Positions 54,718 to 63,526 of a stretch of 64,000 nucleotides of DNA are shown here, piece by piece; within the stretch, counting starts at the first letter, position 1, and each line of letters begins with the position of its first letter. The stretch is from NCBI GenBank assembly GCA_031292625.1, contig JARLGU010000030.1, positions 1 to 64,000 of the forward strand. Reading direction: 5' to 3'. The translations under genes and the position numbers were made by a program. The notes below the pieces were generated by a model. That model had not been told where the DNA came from. It saw only the letters and a list, made by a program, of their open reading frames with translations, and made no database searches. Source of the stretch: Capsulimonadaceae bacterium (GTDB lineage Bacteria > Armatimonadota > Armatimonadia > Armatimonadales > Capsulimonadaceae).

Positions 54718-54878
54718 TGTACTCCAGTTTCCTTATCTTGAGAAGAATCGTTTTCTATAGATAATTTACCTACAATGCGTTCAATATGGCTCAGCCGCCT
54801 GTCCACTGCCAGAATAAAGAGAAAAACGCCGGCCCAGACCAGCAGCGCGACGATCAGAAGAGGCATCATTCCTTGCAT
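54714..54878 (-). CDS. ccmD: Heme exporter small subunit CcmD
   Basis: This 54-residue protein has one membrane helix (MMPLLIVALLVWAGVFLFILAV) followed by DRRLSHIERIVGKL, the basic amphipathic tail of CcmD, which helps release heme-loaded CcmE from CcmABC. ATG 54878 has GGAGG at 7 bases and overlaps the ccmC end by 13 bases. Confidence 0.85.
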   Translation of the reverse strand: MQGMMPLLIVALLVWAGVFLFILAVDRRLSHIERIVGKLSIENDSSQDKETGVQ

Positions 54879-55543
54879 TGGTATTCCTCCCAGGCCATGC
54901 GCACCAGGTCGGCGCGAACGGCAATGTTCTGCAGCCAGGCGTACAGGCCGATAAAGCCGGCTCCCGCGGCAAGCAGCGTCCACGAGTAGGCAGCGTCAAA
55001 CTGAGTATTCTTTGGGTGAAGGGATTGGGTCGCCATGTACTTGGGCACGACGTACCCGAGCATAGGCGTCATAACCACCGCGAAGAGGACGTAGACCGCG
55101 CACACCGACGCACGCTTTTCGGCGTCCTCGATCCCCGCGCGCAAAACGAAATAGGCGGCATAGATGAGCAGCAACAGGAAGATGCAGATCTGCTTGGGAT
55201 CCCAATTCCAGTAAGCTCCCCACTCCACCCGAGCAAACACGGATCCCGTCACGGTCGCCAACACGCAAAACAACGCGGCCAGCGCAACCGACGTTTTGCT
55301 GCGAATATCGTCAACTGGATCGCGCCCCCTCGTCAGATACCGCAATGCGTACCAGCCGGACACAAAGGCCGCGACAATGACGACCATGGAGTTAGGAAGG
55401 TGAAGAATGATGATCCGCGCCAAATCGGGAGAAGAAAAGACGCCCCCCGCCGCGGCGGGCACGGCTGATGGAAGCCAAAGAAAGGTCGCCACGAGAACCA
55501 ACGCTATCCAAACGCCTAGGAAAAGCTTTCCGAATGTAGCCAC
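54866..55543 (-). CDS. ccmC: Heme exporter CcmC
   Basis: This 225-residue inner-membrane protein presents heme to CcmE. Six helices are visible, with the WWD motif EWGAYWNWDPKQ (about 108-119) and His residues in HLPNSMV and SLHPKN. GTG 55543 is chosen because AGAGGTGA lies 5 bases upstream; the longer frame uses a TTG at 55570. It lies 87 bases after ccmB. Confidence 0.93.
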   Translation of the reverse strand: MATFGKLFLGVWIALVLVATFLWLPSAVPAAAGGVFSSPDLARIIILHLPNSMVVIVAAFVSGWYALRYLTRGRDPVDDIRSKTSVALAALFCVLATVTGSVFARVEWGAYWNWDPKQICIFLLLLIYAAYFVLRAGIEDAEKRASVCAVYVLFAVVMTPMLGYVVPKYMATQSLHPKNTQFDAAYSWTLLAAGAGFIGLYAWLQNIAVRADLVRMAWEEYQCKE

Positions 55544-55630
55544 CAGGTCACCTCTTAAAAACTCTCGCAAAGCCCGCTCGGAATCCAGCCGGACGTACCA
55601 GATACCAGTAAATGATTATTACACAGGTTC

Positions 55631-56314
55631 CTAATCGTTCCAGACAAAGTCGAATAACATCAGCGACGCCGTAACAGCCACAACAACGTAGGATCCAAGC
55701 ACCTGCAGGTCGCCCAAGCCGGGTTCGATGCTGCCCGAGAGATTTCCGACTCCCATCGCCGCTTCTACGCCGTGAACTCCGGCCAGCAGCACCGGCGCAA
55801 GCACCGGAAACGACAGCGCGGCCAGGAGACCGCTTCGCGCCGTCGCCTGCGCCACAAGCGCCGCGGTCAGCGTCATAACCGCCGCTAAAGCTAATACCCC
55901 AAGCAGCAACACAAAAAAGAAAAGAGGCACGTTCACAACGCGAATTCCAAGCATTGCAACGAGCATGGGCGATGCAATCGCGGTCAATAAGGTCAGCACG
56001 GTCGCATTCGCAACGTACTTACCAGCCCAAACCGCGGTCGCCCGCGCGGAAAGCCTCAGGGCTAGAGCCGTTCCGCGCTCCTCTTCATGAACGAACGAAC
56101 GCCCCAAACCCGTCGCGGCGGTAAAGAATATGACGATCCAGAGAAGCGCCGCAGCCGCCTCTCGCCCCGGCGCGGCGCCGCCGCGCAACGCGAGCGCGAT
56201 TAAGGTGAGGGAACACGCCGCGAATAGGCCAACGGATGAAAGCGAGACACGAGTTCGCCACTCGCTCACCCACTCCTTGACAAAAACTGCGGCGGCTTCA
56301 GTTACCCAGGACAA
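55631..56314 (-). CDS. ccmB: Heme exporter membrane subunit CcmB
   Basis: This 227-residue protein has six membrane segments and the family N-terminus FVKEWVSEWRTR with FHEEERGTALALRLS-like FVHEEERGTALAL. It pairs with CcmA in the ABC unit that drives release of holo-CcmE. The longest frame begins at 56776 within ccmA in another frame; TTG 56314 with GGGGAG upstream is the probable start, overlapping the ccmA end by 17 bases, which implies translational coupling. Confidence 0.9.
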   Translation of the reverse strand: MSWVTEAAAVFVKEWVSEWRTRVSLSSVGLFAACSLTLIALALRGGAAPGREAAAALLWIVIFFTAATGLGRSFVHEEERGTALALRLSARATAVWAGKYVANATVLTLLTAIASPMLVAMLGIRVVNVPLFFFVLLLGVLALAAVMTLTAALVAQATARSGLLAALSFPVLAPVLLAGVHGVEAAMGVGNLSGSIEPGLGDLQVLGSYVVVAVTASLMLFDFVWND

Positions 56315-56975
56315 GTGAACGCTCCCCAAACGCCTTCTCGCGCGGATCGTTTGTCGCCAGCAACGCGAGACCGCCCGATGCCGCATGATCGGCAACAATG
56401 CGACGGACCAACTCCACGCCCTCTTCATCGAGAGTCGCCGATGGTTCATCGAGAAGGAGGACGCGCGGTTCGTGCAACAGTGCGAACGCAAGGCGCAAGC
56501 GCTGGCGCATGCCGGACGAATACGCGGACACGAACTCGTCCCCGCGCCCCGTAAGCCCGACTGTGTCCAGCAGCGATTCTCCACGATCGAAGGAATGCGG
56601 CAACCCTCGCACGGCCGCGAAAAAGCGTAGGTTTTCGCGACCGGTGAGTTCCGTGTAGAGCGAAAGATCCGGCGACGCATACCCGACCGACCGACGGCGC
56701 TCCGCCGGATCGAGCGGCCTGCCGCCGAGACGCATCGTAACGGCCCCGCCGGTCGCGCGGAGCAGCCCCGCGACAATCTTTAGGAGCGTGCTCTTCCCGC
56801 TGCCGTTCGGTCCCGAGACGACGACCACTTCCCCCCCCGTAACGGCCAGCGAAACGCCGCGCAATGCGCGGCGCCTGCCGTAGGTCTTGGCGATTTGTGT
56901 CAATTCCAGTTCGACCGGCTGAATCTCTAGCAAGAAGATCTCCGAAGCGCGAGGCGGCTCCCTAACCGGGCGCAT
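56298..56975 (-). CDS. ccmA: Heme exporter ATP-binding protein CcmA
   Basis: This 225-residue ABC ATPase has Walker A GPNGSGKST, signature YSSGMRQRL, Walker B VLLLDEPSATLD and a switch His/Asn-type segment LLATNDPRE. It powers the CcmABCD complex. ATG 56975 follows GGGGAC. It is the first gene of the minus-strand ccm set and diverges from the multiheme cytochrome genes. Confidence 0.92.
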   Translation of the reverse strand: MRPVREPPRASEIFLLEIQPVELELTQIAKTYGRRRALRGVSLAVTGGEVVVVSGPNGSGKSTLLKIVAGLLRATGGAVTMRLGGRPLDPAERRRSVGYASPDLSLYTELTGRENLRFFAAVRGLPHSFDRGESLLDTVGLTGRGDEFVSAYSSGMRQRLRLAFALLHEPRVLLLDEPSATLDEEGVELVRRIVADHAASGGLALLATNDPREKAFGERSLVLGN

Positions 56976-57329
56976 CAAGTCCCCGCAACCACACGCGAGC
57001 GGCGACGAAAACGCACTCCACCCTCATGATAACACGTCGCCAGAAAGAACGTCATCCGAGGAGCACGTCAGCAAACCATGCTACGAAGTATACCTATACT
57101 CAAGGAGTAGACGGGCATTTTAGAAGACCGACCGAAGCATAGAATATACGCCTATCTTGCGAAAACAGTCAAAATCAAAAAAATATTCCCACACAAAAGA
57201 AGGATGTTTGTCACTTGACATATAATCAGGCGTATAATGGTACGGCAAACGATAGAGAATCGTTTCGCATTTTTTCCGGCGCACCATTGACGGCTATTTT
57301 ACCAGACTACCATTGGATGGGATTGCACC
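56976..57329. promoter_or_regulatory. Divergent control region, ccm set and multiheme cluster
   Basis: This region separates ccmA (minus) from the decaheme gene (plus). TTGTCA (57208-57213), TTGACA (57215-57220) and two TATAAT boxes (57221-57226 and 57233-57238) mark the likely plus promoter; spacings are 19 and 12, so the exact pair is unclear. A palindrome AGTATA-cc-TATACT lies at 57087-57100. Most of 57100-57240 is AT-rich. Confidence 0.45.
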
Positions 57330-58412
57330 ATGAGGCTAGCGCGTATTCTGCGTTCAGTAGTTGGTTGTGTCATTGTCGCCACGCCTATTATTGGCCTGAT
57401 GGCTATCTCAGTGGCTCAGCAGACTAAGCCGGCAACAGAGAAGCCCAATCCGTTTCCGCTGAGCCTGTTCGGTCAAGCAAAACCGAGCGACTATGTCGAC
57501 GAGACAAAGTGCATGGAGTGCCACGATCAGAAGCACGCGGACAACCCGATGGCAAGGGCGTACGCCAGCTTCCAGGCATCGCCGCACCGCCCCTTCGTTC
57601 AAGCGCCCGATCTTCCGATTGATAAGCGAGGTTGCCAGGGCTGTCACGGTCCCGGAGGCCCTCACATTGCGCAGGTGGGCAGCGACGATGCGCTCAGCTA
57701 TATTTTCAGCTATGCCAATGCCAGCCCTCGGGAAGTGGCGCTCGCCTGCCTACGGTGTCACAACGACGTAATGACCGAGGCCCATTGGAAGCGCACGGAC
57801 CATGCGCGCGCCAACATCTCCTGCATCTCATGCCACAAGATTCACCAGGACGGCCACCCGAGAGCGTTCGATGCTACCGGCAAAGCCCCGCGCGGTCCCA
57901 TATTCCCGTCGGCGGCGGAACCGCGCAAACTTCTTAAGGCCGATCAGGCCACCCTTTGCGGCTCGTGCCACCGCCAGCAGTTGAATCGGTTCCGCATGAA
58001 TTTCCACCATCCGGTCCCTGAAGGTCGAATGGTCTGCAGCGATTGCCATCAGGTACACCCGCAAAGCGCCGGCGCCAAGGGCGACGCCGACCCGCGCACT
58101 CCCACTCAGGTTGCGACGATCGGACTGCAAAGCGACAAGGAAACGTGCATCACGTGTCACGCGGAAGTTGCCGGCCCCTTTGTATACCAGCACGACCCGG
58201 TCGAGGGGATGACGGGGCAAGGCTGTCTTGAGTGCCACAACCCGCACGGCTCCCAGAATCCGTTTATGCTGAACTTGTACTCAAGAGGCTTGTGCGCCCA
58301 ATGTCACGCGGATAAGCTGGCGACGCACAACCCGGGGCGAACATGTTGGCAGGTCGGTTGTCACGTCGGCATCCATGGTTCCGATCACGACCCGAATCTG
58401 CTGCGTAAATGA
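57330..58412 (+). CDS. Periplasmic decaheme cytochrome c, MtrA/DmsE-like
   Basis: This 360-residue protein has a signal peptide (to about AISVA, residue 29). Heme sites CXXCH start at residues 61, 102, 140, 165, 210, 236, 273, 299 and 322, nine in all. CWQVGCH at 339-345 is a CX4CH site of cytochrome c3 type, giving ten. Size and regular heme spacing match MtrA/DmsE-type cytochromes, which insert into an MtrB-like barrel. It is followed by a lipoprotein, a barrel candidate and an octaheme lipoprotein. No strong Shine-Dalgarno site precedes ATG 57330. Confidence 0.88.
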   Translation: MRLARILRSVVGCVIVATPIIGLMAISVAQQTKPATEKPNPFPLSLFGQAKPSDYVDETKCMECHDQKHADNPMARAYASFQASPHRPFVQAPDLPIDKRGCQGCHGPGGPHIAQVGSDDALSYIFSYANASPREVALACLRCHNDVMTEAHWKRTDHARANISCISCHKIHQDGHPRAFDATGKAPRGPIFPSAAEPRKLLKADQATLCGSCHRQQLNRFRMNFHHPVPEGRMVCSDCHQVHPQSAGAKGDADPRTPTQVATIGLQSDKETCITCHAEVAGPFVYQHDPVEGMTGQGCLECHNPHGSQNPFMLNLYSRGLCAQCHADKLATHNPGRTCWQVGCHVGIHGSDHDPNLLRK

Positions 58413-58473
58413 TCGACTTGACAAGCGAGCGCGCCGCCCGGCGGCATGGCGCCCGATCATGAAAGGAATGTAA

Positions 58474-59136
58474 ATGCATCAGTCGCGCGGTTGGCAGATG
58501 GCAAAGCCATTGACCTCAATCATCCGTCTTGGCTCGCTGGCGCTTGTTGGCGCGGCGGTTATCAGTGGATGCAATATGAGTGCGTCAAAGGGTTCCGCCA
58601 GCGGGCCAACATCGCCGCCAGTGATCCCTGTGCCTGCTCCGGCAGGCGCGGCGCTTCCGTCCGGTCACCCGGGAATGGACCACGCGAGCGCAATGACGCC
58701 GCCGCAATCCGGCATGGCGATGCCGCCAGGACACCCGGCCGTTGACCAGGGAAGCGCGACGATGCCGCCGCACGCCATTTCCGTCCTGCCGTCAGGTCAC
58801 CCCGGCGTCGATGGCGGCGGGGCAACGATGCCGCCCGGACACGGCTCGATGGATCTAGGCAAAGCGCCGGAAGTTACGCCAACTGCCGAGCTGGACGCCA
58901 AGATTGCAAAAATGGAAAAGACGGGAGGCTCGAAGCAAGAGCTTTCCTTGCTCTACAGCGAACGCGGCGGCGCGCGAATGATGGACAATCAGGCGTCGCC
59001 GCATGTCAAGTATCGCGCCGCTCTTCAGGATTACCGGCACGCACTGAAGCTTGATCCGAATAACAAGGACGCCGCGAACAATAAAGCGTTGATCGAATCG
59101 ATTTACCGCGGCATGGGAAGACCAATTCCTGAATAA
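58474..59136 (+). CDS. Lipoprotein with GHP repeats and TPR-like tail
   Basis: This 220-residue protein has a lipobox (VISGC, Cys33). Residues about 60-125 hold four spaced repeats: LPSGHPGMD, MPPGHPAVD, LPSGHPGVD and MPPGHGSMD, each with a His-Pro or His-Gly and Met that could bind Cu or heme. The C-terminal 70 residues resemble one TPR unit (YRAALQDYRHALKLDPNNKDAANN). AAGGA lies 7 bases before the ATG. It sits between the decaheme and barrel genes, so a role in assembly or electron transfer is likely but unproven. Confidence 0.7.
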   Translation: MHQSRGWQMAKPLTSIIRLGSLALVGAAVISGCNMSASKGSASGPTSPPVIPVPAPAGAALPSGHPGMDHASAMTPPQSGMAMPPGHPAVDQGSATMPPHAISVLPSGHPGVDGGGATMPPGHGSMDLGKAPEVTPTAELDAKIAKMEKTGGSKQELSLLYSERGGARMMDNQASPHVKYRAALQDYRHALKLDPNNKDAANNKALIESIYRGMGRPIPE

Positions 59137-59221
59137 GGACGATAAAGGCGACGCGGATAGCCAGGACGGGCGATACGGGTTCGGCACATAGACCTGCGGT
59201 GCAGCTCAGGAGATGAAGATC

Positions 59222-61015
59222 ATGCGGGCACAGACCCTTTTCCAAGCCGCAACGTGCTTGGCAATATTGTCCGCCGCAACGCTTTGCAGGGCGGTTGCGG
59301 ACGCTCCGTCGCCGACTCCAGCGGCCGATTCCGCCGCCCCGCAAACAGTCGCGACCGTCGCCGCGCCGGATACGACGGCGGCTCCAGCGTCCACTACCGC
59401 GCCGGCCGCCGCCACTACCGCGACGGCGGATCCATCGGCGATGCCGGCGGCGAGCCAGTCCCCTGCCCCGCCGCGCCCCAAGCCGTCGCCGATTCTCGAA
59501 CACCCGGGCAGCCTCACACTCGGCTACTCCGACTGGGGCATCCCTTACGACGTCAACAAAGTGCGCCAGTACGCGACCCCGCCTCACGGCATCTATCTTC
59601 AGCAGTTGCGCTATGTGCCGCTGTCCGACGCGGGAAATCTCGGCGTCTTTTCGCTAGAGGATTTCGCCGAACAAGATTATCGCGACTACGGCCAGTTAGC
59701 GCTCAACGGCGGAAAAACGCACGTCGACGCGCTTGTGATGAACAGCGAGTTCCTCGAGCCGACCACGAACATCGTCCCGACCAGCGACCGCAACGTCCAG
59801 GAATACTATTTCCAGCAAATGGTCGCCCACGGTTTCAAAGTCTCCACGCGCTATCGCATGGACCAATTGGATCAGTATTTCGATGTCGGCCTCGACCCGC
59901 TCCATCAACGAACCCGTTACAACGATTTCACCGCAGGCGGCCGGTTTGCGGATGGATTCCTGAGCCTGATGTACAGCGATTGGTATTACTGGGACCGCAC
60001 GGGAACGCTGTTCAATACGCACGATCAACATTCTCAGGTGTCATACCTTCGAGACCTAGGATCGCAATCGATCGAGGCCAAGATCGGGACACATAAAATT
60101 AGTCAGGACGGCGCTCCGAGTTCGTACATGCAAAACGCGACGGTCTCCGATGCCGTAACCGTCAACGACAAGACCGACGCATCCGTCAATTTGTCCCTGG
60201 ACAACCGCAGCGTTCCCGTCGTCCAGAATTCATACGTTCGAGAACAACAATCGGCGACGGCCCGAGTTGCTCATACCTGGAATACCAACTGGCGCGGCAC
60301 ATTTGCCGCCCAATTGCGCCAGGCGCAGCGAATGGACGACACGCACACCTACGTCGACGAACCCCGCTGGCAGACATTCGAGGCGCGGCTGAATGGCCGG
60401 ATCAGCCCGACGACCCGATTGCTTGCTCGGGCATCGACGGAAAACTGCTGGAACGCCCCGGAAATGCTGGACAACGGCACGCTCCTCTGGACCGCCCGGC
60501 AAACTGGCGAACTGCGGTTCGACGTATCTAACGATCCCTACGACTACTACGTGTCGTACGACCTTCGCCGGCAATGGAACGACTCGCAAGCGACCACGGT
60601 GGCAAGCGACATTTACCACTTTGGCGGCGATTACCAGGCTCTTCCGACCGTGAGCCTGAACGGCGATTTGACGATTGAGCGCTGGTCGGCCACCGGCAAC
60701 CAGGCGAGTGGCCCGTCGCTAAGCGAGTTCGCCCCAAGCAGCGAAACCGTCGATTTCGGCGTCAACTGGACGATCTCTCAGACACTCTTTATGGACGCGA
60801 ATTACTCGTTCTTCCTGACCGCGAACAACAATCCGTTGCTTCTTCAAGACGGCAACACAAGCGGACATTTCCTGACCGTGCAACTCCAGGACCGATTGGC
60901 GCATGGACGAGAGTTTACGTTGACTGTTTCGCCGTGGGTATACAAGGATACCGTCGTCCAACAAATGGACTCGACGCCGACATTTGTCATGCTGACCGCA
61001 ACGACGCCGTTCTGA
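59222..61015 (+). CDS. Outer-membrane beta-barrel, MtrB/PioB-like candidate
   Basis: This 597-residue protein has a signal peptide ending near CRAVADA, a Pro/Ala/Thr-rich linker (to about 90), then some 500 residues of alternating polar and aromatic strands (for example HGFKVSTRYRMDQLDQYFDV and TLFMDANYSFFLT), ending in Phe (MLTATTPF) as outer-membrane barrels do. Position between decaheme and octaheme genes fits the MtrB/PioB porin that sheaths an MtrA-type cytochrome. The CXXC near the N-terminus of Shewanella MtrB is absent. ATG 59222 has CAGGAG at 10 bases; ATG 59213 is too close to it. Confidence 0.7.
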   Translation: MRAQTLFQAATCLAILSAATLCRAVADAPSPTPAADSAAPQTVATVAAPDTTAAPASTTAPAAATTATADPSAMPAASQSPAPPRPKPSPILEHPGSLTLGYSDWGIPYDVNKVRQYATPPHGIYLQQLRYVPLSDAGNLGVFSLEDFAEQDYRDYGQLALNGGKTHVDALVMNSEFLEPTTNIVPTSDRNVQEYYFQQMVAHGFKVSTRYRMDQLDQYFDVGLDPLHQRTRYNDFTAGGRFADGFLSLMYSDWYYWDRTGTLFNTHDQHSQVSYLRDLGSQSIEAKIGTHKISQDGAPSSYMQNATVSDAVTVNDKTDASVNLSLDNRSVPVVQNSYVREQQSATARVAHTWNTNWRGTFAAQLRQAQRMDDTHTYVDEPRWQTFEARLNGRISPTTRLLARASTENCWNAPEMLDNGTLLWTARQTGELRFDVSNDPYDYYVSYDLRRQWNDSQATTVASDIYHFGGDYQALPTVSLNGDLTIERWSATGNQASGPSLSEFAPSSETVDFGVNWTISQTLFMDANYSFFLTANNNPLLLQDGNTSGHFLTVQLQDRLAHGREFTLTVSPWVYKDTVVQQMDSTPTFVMLTATTPF

Positions 61016-61204
61016 GCGGCGGCGGAATTGCGGACGATTCGCGATGCGGGCACGATCAAGCGGCGGTCGAATGGCCCGGCCGGATGGTTCCAAGCTCAGC
61101 ACAGCGTTCTGAGCCGTCGGGAAGACTATAACGCACTTTGGAGATCATTATCGGCGCCGCTTCGCGGTGCAAGCGGCGCGATGAGCGCCAGGAGAATTCA
61201 GGTC

Positions 61205-62743
61205 ATGAAAAGGAAATACCTAGTCCTCTTTTACATCTCTACCACGCTATTGGCAGTTGCGACCATGGCGATTGTGGGTTGTGGCGGCGGAGGCGGCCCG
61301 GTATCGTCTGGCTCCGGATCGTCATCCGTGATCTCGCCGAGCGCGGCGTTTGCCGCGCTTCTGCCCGCCGCCCAGGCAAAGGCCACCAATGTCGGCGAGG
61401 CAAAGTGCGCCTCGTGCCACGCCGCGGAGGCAAGCAACTGGACGCATACCGTTCATAGCACGAAGAACGTGACCTGCGAAAACTGTCACGGCCCCGGCAG
61501 CGCCCACGTCGCCCAATCGACGCCTGACGGGACAACGATTCTGACCTACCCGAAAGTCACGCAGAACGTCGTTTGCAGCCAGTGCCACGGCCCCGAGGAA
61601 AATGATTGGGCGACGACGCCGCATGCTCAAGTAGTCTCCAGCTTCGTTGGCCTGACATCCTATGGCAACGTGCCGACCTGTTTCCGTTGCCACAGCGGCG
61701 ACTTCCGCACCGAATATATTGATGCCCCGCTCGCTCTCGGCCATACCGCGGCGCAGGTTGACTCGACGATTACGAGCCTGACTACGGCCCAAGAGGCCGT
61801 GGCGGCGAACAATGTCCATGCTACCGCCGAGTGCGTCACCTGCCACGACCCACATACGGCGACCACCAACTTAACTTCGTCCGGCGGGCAGTTCCAGCTT
61901 CGGCGGCCAACGTCGAACTCGGACACGACAGGCATCGCCGCCGGAGTGTCGGTCGCGACGTACACGACCTACAATCAGCTTTGCGGCAGTTGCCACAACG
62001 ACCGCGCCGCCGATCCTTCAGACGCCGGGCTCGTGAAGAGCACGTCCCGGCCGGCCGTGCACAATGGCCCCGAAATGAACATGCTGCTTGGCGTCTCGGG
62101 CGTCCAAACGGACGACACGGGAGCGCAGTCGCCGGCGGGCACGTCCAGCCATATGAATGCGCCCGACCAGTGCGTCCATTGCCACATGCCCAATGCGAGC
62201 CACACCTTCACGGTGCAACTCGACACGAGCTGCTCTCCGTGCCACTCGGCAACCGACGCGGCATCGCGAGAGTCGGCCATCCAGACGGAGATTCTCGGCG
62301 ACCTGAACACGTTGCAGACGAACTTGTCGACATGGTCGGCGACGAAGTTTGCGTCCCTTGCCGGCGGGCTTCCGACGACATATTCGTGGGACTATACGAG
62401 CCAGATCTTGGGTGACAGCCCGACAGGCACAGGCTACGTTCCTGCGTCGCAAGCGGTTGCCACGATCCCAATCGAGATCCAGCGCGCACGCTACAACTAC
62501 TGGTACATCATTAAAGACCAGAGCTACGGCGTTCACGATCCGATCTACGAGCGTTTCCTCATGCAAATCGCCAACAACAACGTGACGGAAGCCTTGGCGA
62601 AGCTTGGCGTGACGGCGCTTCCGCTCTCGACTCCTGCGACGCAATCGACGGCGACCCTCAAGGCGTACTTCAACGCCCAGGCCGCGCGGGTAAAGCAATC
62701 GTCGTCCATGTACGTGCGAACGTCCGCATCCGTAAGGAAGTAG
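61205..62743 (+). CDS. Octaheme c-type cytochrome lipoprotein, probable cell-surface
   Basis: This 512-residue protein has a lipobox (AIVGC, Cys26) followed by a Gly/Ser linker. Eight CXXCH sites are present: CASCH, CENCH, CSQCH, CFRCH, CVTCH, CGSCH, CVHCH and CSPCH. The C-terminal helix IEIQRARYNYWYIIKDQSYGVHDPIYERFLM resembles the end helix of cytochrome c554/NrfA-like multiheme proteins. It would take the MtrC/OmcA place on the outer surface. AGGAGA lies 9 bases before ATG 61205; the longer frame from 61028 is discarded. A terminator follows. Confidence 0.85.
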   Translation: MKRKYLVLFYISTTLLAVATMAIVGCGGGGGPVSSGSGSSSVISPSAAFAALLPAAQAKATNVGEAKCASCHAAEASNWTHTVHSTKNVTCENCHGPGSAHVAQSTPDGTTILTYPKVTQNVVCSQCHGPEENDWATTPHAQVVSSFVGLTSYGNVPTCFRCHSGDFRTEYIDAPLALGHTAAQVDSTITSLTTAQEAVAANNVHATAECVTCHDPHTATTNLTSSGGQFQLRRPTSNSDTTGIAAGVSVATYTTYNQLCGSCHNDRAADPSDAGLVKSTSRPAVHNGPEMNMLLGVSGVQTDDTGAQSPAGTSSHMNAPDQCVHCHMPNASHTFTVQLDTSCSPCHSATDAASRESAIQTEILGDLNTLQTNLSTWSATKFASLAGGLPTTYSWDYTSQILGDSPTGTGYVPASQAVATIPIEIQRARYNYWYIIKDQSYGVHDPIYERFLMQIANNNVTEALAKLGVTALPLSTPATQSTATLKAYFNAQAARVKQSSSMYVRTSASVRK

Positions 62744-62772
62744 CCGCGCGTCGCGTGGACGCGAGGCAATGC

Positions 62773-62802
62773 AGAGGGGAGCCGCTATCGGCTCCCCTCT
62801 TT
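62773..62802 (+). terminator. Terminator of the multiheme cluster
   Basis: AGAGGGGAGCCG-ctat-CGGCTCCCCTCT, a perfect 12-bp stem with a 4-base loop, is followed by TT. The short T-run makes it slightly weaker than canonical. Confidence 0.8.
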
Positions 62803-63053
62803 GGCATTCAGCTGTCAGCCAATTGGCTGCAAGCACAATGCTGTGGGCGTCAGGCACTTACGAACCGGTAAAAGTGCGCGGATTTATCCGCTAGCGCCCC
62901 TTGCCATCCTTTCCCGGAGCTTTTGCGACTCAATTGCCGGCCTCGGAGGCTGTCGCGGCAACGTTCGCCATCCATCGACACTTATCGCACGAGCCAATTC
63001 CGGTTAAATCGAAAGTGGAGCGCCTCTTGCGTCACGATTCTTCTCCCTGCGCG

Positions 63054-63107
63054 TTGACATCTCGCGAGACAGGTGATATACTTGATTTAGGAAAACAGGT
63101 TTCCTAA
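63054..63107 (+). promoter_or_regulatory. Strong promoter with palindromic operator
   Basis: TTGACA (63054-63059) and TATACT (63077-63082) are 17 bases apart. TTAGGAAA-acagg-TTTCCTAA (63087-63107) overlaps the expected start of transcription. The nearest complete downstream gene is the DUF1559 gene at 63527. Confidence 0.75.
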
Positions 63108-63193
63108 TGTTTTCGATAAAAAAACTTGATGCTATCGTACAAGAATCGCTTCCACAAGGTCGCAAGTTGCGATGTCACAATATGTGCCAATGA
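63107..63193 (+). CDS. Possible 28-residue leader peptide or gene remnant
   Basis: ATG directly follows the operator and opens MFSIKKLDAIVQESLPQGRK and onward for 28 codons to TGA. No Shine-Dalgarno site is visible; on a transcript starting near 63090 it would be almost leaderless. It may be a remnant of a DNA-binding protein N-terminus, a leader peptide or chance. Confidence 0.2.
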   Translation: MFSIKKLDAIVQESLPQGRKLRCHNMCQ

Positions 63194-63526
63194 CACGGCA
63201 TCCGCCGCGTCAAAAAAACGCTCAAGCGAACTAACTCGGCTGCGCCTCGGCGCGCTTCGCGCGGAACCTACCTTCCCATTTCATTTGCCGCTTCCTCTCC
63301 TTCGACAGGCTCAGGACTCCGAGCGAGGCCGAGGAGCCGAAGCGGGAGGAGCTAAGGGGCGCTTGGCAATGCGGCCAACAGTCTCTCCGTTTCGGAGAGA
63401 AGGGGCCCCCATTCCGATGGGGTAGAGAGGTCTCCGAACGCGCGAACCACGCTCAAATTGAGCTGTATTTTCATAAGATCGCACTAATTTTGGATCGTCA
63501 AGGTCGGATGGCACCGGAGAACGAAA
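63194..63526 (+). other. Leader or intergenic stretch before the DUF1559 gene
   Basis: Short hairpins are visible: CTCTCCG-ttt-CGGAGAG (63381-63397) and CCCCAT-tccg-ATGGGG just after. Otherwise nothing is recognised. If transcribed from the promoter at 63054 it would form a leader of more than 400 nt. Confidence 0.35.

Noticed and set aside
55631-56776. 381-residue CcmB with a long N-terminal extension
   Set aside because: The first 154 codons overlap ccmA in another frame and are Arg/Ser-rich; CcmB is normally about 220 residues.
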